Source of the DNA: Epiperipatus broadwayi
Lineage: Eukaryota > Onychophora > Udeonychophora > Euonychophora > Peripatidae
Assembly (NCBI GenBank): GCA_028023455.1
Contig: JAQFVV010006221.1
Span: 5,561,011-5,625,010, forward strand
Length of the DNA stretch: 64,000 nucleotides
Reading direction: 5' to 3'
Shown: positions 63,201 to 64,000 of the stretch, piece by piece
How the letters are laid out: each line of letters opens with the position of its first letter
Position numbering within the stretch: position 1 is the stretch's first letter
The notes under the pieces: generated by a model
What the model was told of the DNA's origin: nothing
Seen by the model: only the letters and a program-made list of their open reading frames with translations
Databases searched by the model: none
Position numbers and translations under genes: made by a program

Positions 63201-63498
63201 ATGAGTGTCATGTGACTTCCTGAACAACTAATTGTATTTTTTTTTTTTTTTGCTGTATCTAAAAACACATGTTAAATGTAAGCAAGGAGAGTCATGTGAT
63301 ATTTTATCGATAGATTATTGACAAAAAGTAATTGTTGTTAATTATTTTTGTTTAAGTGATACTCAGGCCGATGACCATGAACAAAAAGGATGGCCTAATA
63401 CAGCTTATGGAATGTCTAAAGTTGGTGTAACAGCTATGTCATTGATTCAGCAGAGAGAATTTGATGAAGATTCTAGGAAAGACATTATTGTTAATGCT
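39212..63498 (+). CDS. CBR1: Carbonyl reductase [NADPH] (CBR1-like SDR), six exons, 3' end outside the window
   Basis: Exons join 39212-39229, 46915-46996, 52563-52741, 56985-57097, 58013-58141 and 63357-63498. They give 221 codons with no stop, and every junction is GT-AG in consistent phase. The product is a short-chain dehydrogenase/reductase that reduces carbonyls with NADPH, usually as a cytosolic monomer. The cofactor motif TGSNQGIG starts near residue 8, and DVLVNNAGIAYK lies at residues ~82-93. The catalytic Ser is in VVNVSS (~135), and YGMSK supplies the catalytic Tyr and Lys (~190-194). The order and spacing match animal CBR1 (about 277 aa), so ~50-55 residues, beginning with the expected CPG segment, lie beyond 64,000. 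The start MTKVAV fits the family N-terminus and has A at -3. Introns are 7.7, 5.6, 4.2, 0.9 and 5.2 kb and are full of transposons. A CBR3 or other SDR21C-type paralogue is possible. Confidence 0.95.
39230..40189. other. Start of intron 1, no gene recognised
   Basis: AT-rich. Near 39,240-39,420 a ~60 bp motif (TAATACTTGATGGAAATTAA; TAATATTTGATGCAAATAAA) occurs twice, about 110 bp apart. From 39,840 to 40,160 a moderately complex stretch has no recognisable coding content. Confidence 0.5.
40190..41935 (-). pseudogene. Decayed LINE in intron 1 (endonuclease and start of RT)
   Basis: Reading the minus strand from the right: PLKDQFFLLKDFSAHVDSN (the DFNARVG block of an APE-type endonuclease, ~41,430), TIINTLFRL, RMHPYSK and HLIDYITV (the LIDYI block, ~40,990). 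After a gap it gives DCSNYCGMLLLSTTEKLLLR and WLPETFYVLKK (normally DCxNYRGISLLxxAGK and LPESQCGFR, ~40,350-40,230). These are endonuclease C-terminus and RT N-terminus of an EN-RT LINE family distinct from the array LINE. Dense stops indicate old age. Confidence 0.7.
43192..43288 (+). repeat. MITE family X, partial copy in intron 1
   Basis: Matches the X family core: GGGATTTTATGCA, CATCCATTGATTGCTCTGG and GGCACTACTGTATGGAGAG. The left part of the element is missing or interrupted. Confidence 0.75.
43371..45560 (+). pseudogene. Old CR1-like LINE copy in intron 1 (RT to thumb)
   Basis: The frame 43371-43589 gives LREN FNKIVNNNKIPEEWKDM and IELLYKEKD, the RT entry block. After decay come IKDLYNGNF, CKYQLGDVELMKI, and near 44,570 VFSYNKYNV, which matches FSYNKYDV of the array LINE. 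It is a more diverged relative of the same family and is full of stops. A 310 bp insertion (43855-44164) splits it. Confidence 0.75.
43855..44164. mobile_element. 310 bp insertion with 11 bp target-site duplication
   Basis: AATGGTAATTT occurs on both sides (43844-43854 and 44165-44175), and removing the insert restores the RT reading IKDLYNGNFCKYQ. Inside is a 34 bp near-perfect tandem pair (CTCTCAGATCTAACCGCTTC twice). The two ends share ~34 bp in direct orientation (CCTTAGTAAATATT). There are no inverted ends, poly-A tail or coding frame, so the class is undetermined. Confidence 0.8.
46253..46560 (-). mobile_element. tRNA-derived SINE, 308 bp, with 14 bp target-site duplication
   Basis: TATTATCAGTAGCT flanks it on both sides (46239-46252 and 46561-46574). 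On the minus strand it opens with an A-box-like TTGGCAGAGCGTTTG and a B-box-like GAGTTCAACTTC, the internal pol III promoter of a tRNA-type head. A core CCTGAAGAAGAG...ACTCGAAACG follows, a hairpin that resembles the conserved core of a hammerhead ribozyme. A 13 bp inverted repeat TGTGATATGTTGG is at 46290-46302 and, inverted, at 46548-46560. Confidence 0.75.
46690..46790 (+). repeat. Possible tRNA-like SINE head
   Basis: TTGGTGCATTGTTAGACTC followed by GGGTTGATTTCAGTCC resembles A and B boxes of a tRNA-derived promoter. No tail or target-site duplication could be defined. Confidence 0.3.
46915..46996 (+). CDS. CBR1: CBR1-like exon 2 (NADPH-binding motif)
   Basis: The acceptor AATTTCAG precedes GTAACAGG. 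The exon encodes VTGSNQGIGFGIVRALCKAY and then EGDVYLT, with one base carried into exon 3. The donor is G/GTACAT. It holds the glycine-rich TGxxxGIG cofactor loop. Confidence 0.95.
47202..47687. mobile_element. Tc1/mariner-type MITE, 486 bp
   Basis: It is flanked by TA on both sides. It starts CACGTAACCCCCATATAATA, and its other end, reverse-complemented, reads CAGGTAACCCTTTATAACAC, giving imperfect terminal inverted repeats of about 22 bp. Internal near-repeats of the end motif (TTCTCGAACCGTG, TTCTCCAACTGTA with TATGTTGTAGGAGGG) are typical of this MITE type. It has no transposase frame. Confidence 0.8.
47690..51836. other. Rest of intron 2, mostly unassigned
   Basis: Very AT-rich. It includes a minus-strand tRNA-like fragment near 48,384-48,440 (similar to 27,650-27,735), a tRNA-like plus-strand element near 50,265-50,365, a short TA run at 50,128-50,148 and a GA run near 51,125-51,138. 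No coding segment was recognised. Confidence 0.5.
50265..50365 (+). repeat. tRNA-like SINE head (pairs with 63,135-63,235)
   Basis: GATCGACTTGAGAGCAGAAG, CCTGGATTGAAGCTC (B-box-like) and ATATCATGTGATG match, with substitutions, the stretch ACTAATTTGAGAGCTAAAAA...GAGTGTCATGTGACT near 63,150-63,215. Confidence 0.35.
51837..52066. repeat. Large inverted repeat (~100 bp arms)
   Basis: The left arm 51837-51935 and right arm ~51962-52066 are reverse complements (TCTATAAATCTCCACATA and TATGTGGAGATTTATAGA). A ~25 bp spacer holds CTGCAGTCTTCATCAG. On the minus strand the centre reads CTGATGAAGACTGCAG then GACAGTCGAAAC, a hammerhead-core-like arrangement with a perfect 5 bp stem II (GACTG/CAGTC). The minus-strand frame at 51746-52009 is a by-product of the palindrome. 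Confidence 0.85.
52563..52741 (+). CDS. CBR1: CBR1-like exon 3 (NNAG motif)
   Basis: The acceptor TTATTTAG completes an Ala codon, giving ARDIARGKETVENL, FHQLDITDDKSI (the Asp that contacts the adenine ring region) and LDVLVNNAGIAYK. The donor is AAA/GTAAGA, phase 0. Confidence 0.95.
53187..53541 (-). mobile_element. 5'-truncated RTE LINE 3' end in intron 3
   Basis: About 355 bp match 10223-10580 of the full RTE, including the GAT-repeat tail (TCATCATCATCATCAAGC), TCTTTTACAATCTC and the GCAATATGTCCAGCCCAACT segment (GHIARR region on the minus strand). The 5' truncation is typical of target-primed reverse transcription. Confidence 0.88.
53930..54040 (-). repeat. Fragment of the SINE core in intron 3
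   Basis: Minus-strand GGCCAGCAATATCTGAG and GGAGAATAATATCA match the SINE at 46253-46560 (GGCCAGCAACACCTGAAG, GGAGAATAATACTC). The hairpin is decayed and the tRNA head is missing. Confidence 0.55.
54797..55166 (+). mobile_element. hAT element 5' end with BED-finger start
   Basis: It begins CATGGATGGGCAAATAGCGG, the typical first bases of a hAT element (CAGGGGTGGGCAA-type end). After a ~230 bp leader an ATG at 55026 opens 46 codons: MNPPKKCKIGDEGHVFNEEW then NKIVCLLCHEK, a BED-type zinc-finger start (C-x2-C) as in hAT transposase-derived proteins. A TGA at 55164 and loss of all downstream sequence end it. An MITE X copy follows 100 bp later. Confidence 0.7.
55269..55436 (+). repeat. MITE family X, copy in intron 3
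   Basis: Co-linear with the dated copy at 60390-60569: ATCCAAGGCTTCTCACT, GAAACTAGTCAGGATATTGG, GCACTAGATAGGGATTTTAT, GGCGCTACTGTATGGAGAG and GCCTCTG at the end. Confidence 0.75.
55440..56116. other. Intron 3 spacer left of the GIY-YIG remnant
   Basis: AT-rich with no certain coding match. By position it could contain the decayed Penelope RT, but no motif could be read. Confidence 0.4.
56117..56362 (+). pseudogene. Penelope-like element GIY-YIG endonuclease remnant
   Basis: An open stretch of 81 codons starts PGVVYINSCFCKKVYIGESS (the GIY...YIG pair as GVVY/VYIG), then LRLNERTKVHKSRVK (the Arg of the GIY-YIG helix) and DTGHTISFDEAKIVFFDRNE (GH of the third motif). It ends KIFIIKNL. This is the C-terminal nuclease characteristic of Penelope-like retroelements, which cleaves target DNA for integration. 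No RT was recognised in the upstream 600 bp. It lies in intron 3, in the same direction as the host gene. Confidence 0.8.
56985..57097 (+). CDS. CBR1: CBR1-like exon 4
   Basis: The acceptor TTTTTTAAG is followed by TNSPVPFSEQAEVSIKVNYS and LCNVLFPLLRPGA. The matching family helix carries the catalytic-tetrad Asn, seen here in KVNY. Two bases of an Arg codon carry over, and the donor is AG/GTAATT. Confidence 0.95.
57367..57622. mobile_element. MITE family X fold-back copy in intron 4
   Basis: Two X segments face each other. The ends CAGAGGCTAAACTCT and AGAGTTTAGCCTCTG are a perfect 15 bp inverted repeat. Arms of about 115 bp (GGGATTTTATGCATAAACCT and its complement) meet at a short centre around 57,487. 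No 8 bp duplication is visible at the outer flanks. Confidence 0.8.
58013..58141 (+). CDS. CBR1: CBR1-like exon 5 (catalytic Ser)
   Basis: The acceptor TTTTTTTTAG is followed by RVVNVSSFVSQVVGK, with the catalytic Ser in NVSS. The CBR-specific insertion segment follows, reading YYSRLIAEDLTIEELNTILQ and ending KFIR across the junction. The donor is AG/GTAATT. Confidence 0.95.
58440..59680 (+). pseudogene. LINE RT remnants in intron 5 (BovB/RTE-like)
   Basis: Readable fragments are SVIKGKAT-TDKMALETLQ (GKA..TDEIP block, ~58,470), RTYSRTRDNISDICWIIKK (GFRKxRxTRDNI block, ~58,690), LMKLVRKVKEY (thumb, ~59,040) and a second entry block HDIDEILVELLKIYGRK (~59,440). They belong to one or two heavily decayed LINE insertions in the host gene's direction. 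The CWII-type block resembles BovB/RTE elements. Confidence 0.6.
60225..62720 (+). pseudogene. hAT transposase with TTF-type zinc finger (ZMYM1-like), decayed
   Basis: The order is a basic N-terminus (QNRKKEKFVRTEANKNK, 60,235), a TTF-finger region ending RPWLLYSVSMDAMFYF (60,850-60,930) with the Trp/Cys pattern partly lost, then KSKYFSIML and IPDIEK (61,410-61,460, the RNase H-like first Asp region as in SIILDCTPD). Next come YGKNLYDPVINKL (61,550), HCTPPALN and NDTAKMNSYTVRFFFG (61,610-61,700), KFFASSTKCWSVLKTFLASL (61,710) and a C-terminal dimerisation block NNLSLTAIEHDIYS (62,600) with QKYGKIN. Frameshifts and stops are numerous. The family moves by cut-and-paste. A 180 bp MITE is nested at 60390-60569. 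Confidence 0.85.
60390..60569. mobile_element. MITE family X, 180 bp copy nested in the hAT, with 8 bp target-site duplication
   Basis: TGATAGTG is present on both sides (60382-60389 and 60570-60577). Removing the insert and one TSD copy restores an open hAT reading, ENDSDMLTNSENK. The ends are GATCTAGGTGCAGTGCTCGC and GAGAGTTTTACCTGGT, weak inverted repeats around AGGT. An 8 bp duplication is the signature of hAT-type transposition, so X is probably a hAT-mobilised MITE. Confidence 0.85.
62721..63356. other. End of intron 5, no gene recognised
   Basis: AT-rich. A tRNA-like stretch at about 63,135-63,235 pairs with 50,265-50,365. The T-rich acceptor tract of exon 6 follows. Confidence 0.5.
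63357..63498 (+). CDS. CBR1: CBR1-like exon 6 (YxxxK)
   Basis: The acceptor TTTGTTTAAG is followed by DTQADDHEQKGWPNTAYGMS and KVGVTAM, giving the catalytic Tyr-x-x-x-Lys, then KDIIVNA at the exon end. The donor is GCT/GTGAGT, phase 0. The next exon should begin with a Cys/Pro-Gly segment; none is visible before 64,000. Confidence 0.95.
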
Positions 63499-63545
63499 GT
63501 GAGTATTGATATTAATTTGAACTTTTTATCATTTGTATATATATA

Positions 63546-63664
63546 TAATATTTTGGAGAGATGAATTTCCAACTGCCAGATGTATTAAATACAATGATTC
63601 CTAGTATCAAAGGCATTTAATTTAATATACTGATACTCAGAAGTTCATCTCTTCAAAATATTAC
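63546..63664. repeat. Small fold-back element after exon 6
   Basis: The left arm AATATTTTGGAGAGATGAAT (63547-63569) and right arm 63639-63663 (complement AATATTTTGAAGAGATGAAC) are ~23 bp inverted repeats around a ~70 bp loop, with TA-rich flanks. A tiny MITE is likely. Confidence 0.6.
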
Positions 63665-64000
63665 ATTTTCCTTAGTGCTATTTATAATTCAAATATTTAT
63701 ATATATATAAAGATCAAGAAAAACTTACTGATTTGTAGTTTAAATGGTTAATATAATTATAATCTAAATTATTACTGGAAAATATTTTTCCTTAGGCAGT
63801 TAACTGTGATTATGAAATAGATTTAACTCTGATAACGATGGCACACATGATTTACACATTTGTAATTGCATTTGTTTTATGAGTAAAAGTTCTTTATATT
63901 GTTTAAATGTTGATGTTTTTAACTAATAGCCTCTATACCATGTATATACTACTTTTGTTATAATCATTGATCTGCTTATATTTCAAGTTAAAATAAAGTA

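Noticed and set aside
63797-63900. A CAG-preceded open stretch after exon 6 as a possible next exon.
   Set aside because: It reaches a stop in the required frame within a few codons and lacks the Cys-Pro-Gly continuation expected after IIVNA.

Overview
The window is AT-rich (roughly 70-75% by eye), spliced, repeat-dense nuclear DNA from an animal, most likely an invertebrate. The evidence is a multi-exon carbonyl reductase gene with canonical GT-AG introns of 0.9-7.7 kb, CR1-like and RTE-like LINEs, hAT and Tc1/mariner-type DNA elements, tRNA-derived SINEs and a Penelope-type endonuclease remnant. The species cannot be named from sequence alone. No rRNA, functional tRNA, CRISPR or bacterial operon structure was found.

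Left part (1-27,170): a tandem array. A ~4.15 kb unit (called U; copies U0 partial, U1, U2, U3) alternates with same-orientation blocks of one CR1-like LINE (called R). The order is U0-R1(3.3 kb)-U1-R2(3.3 kb)-U2-R3(1.55 kb)-U3-R4(1.55 kb). Long R blocks hold two tandem LINE 3' halves plus a ~100 bp LINE tail; short blocks hold one half. After subtracting private insertions (a 3.3 kb RTE in R2 and a 684 bp solo-LTR-like element in U2), the units match in length and order, so they are segmental duplications, probably driven by recombination between LINE copies. U carries recurrent minus-strand reading frames with splice-like borders and an ATF/CREB palindrome in every copy that includes that part. 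I do not recognise the product.

Middle (29,400-39,200): a nearly full-length but decayed copy of the same LINE. It shows a PHD-like finger, coiled coil and SGNH esterase in ORF1, and an endonuclease, reverse transcriptase and CCHC knuckle in ORF2. It is followed by remnants of an LTR-element protease and a small tandem duplication of LINE 3' ends.

Right part (39,212-64,000): the only convincing host gene, a CBR1-type NADPH carbonyl reductase (SDR family) on the plus strand. Six coding exons give 221 codons in an unbroken frame with TGxxxGIG, NNAG, catalytic Ser and YxxxK. The last ~50-55 residues lie beyond the window. Its introns are crowded with decayed LINEs, a SINE with a 14 bp target-site duplication, a Tc1/mariner-type MITE, a Penelope GIY-YIG remnant, a TTF-finger hAT transposase and a small MITE family, one copy of which is nested inside the hAT with an 8 bp target-site duplication.
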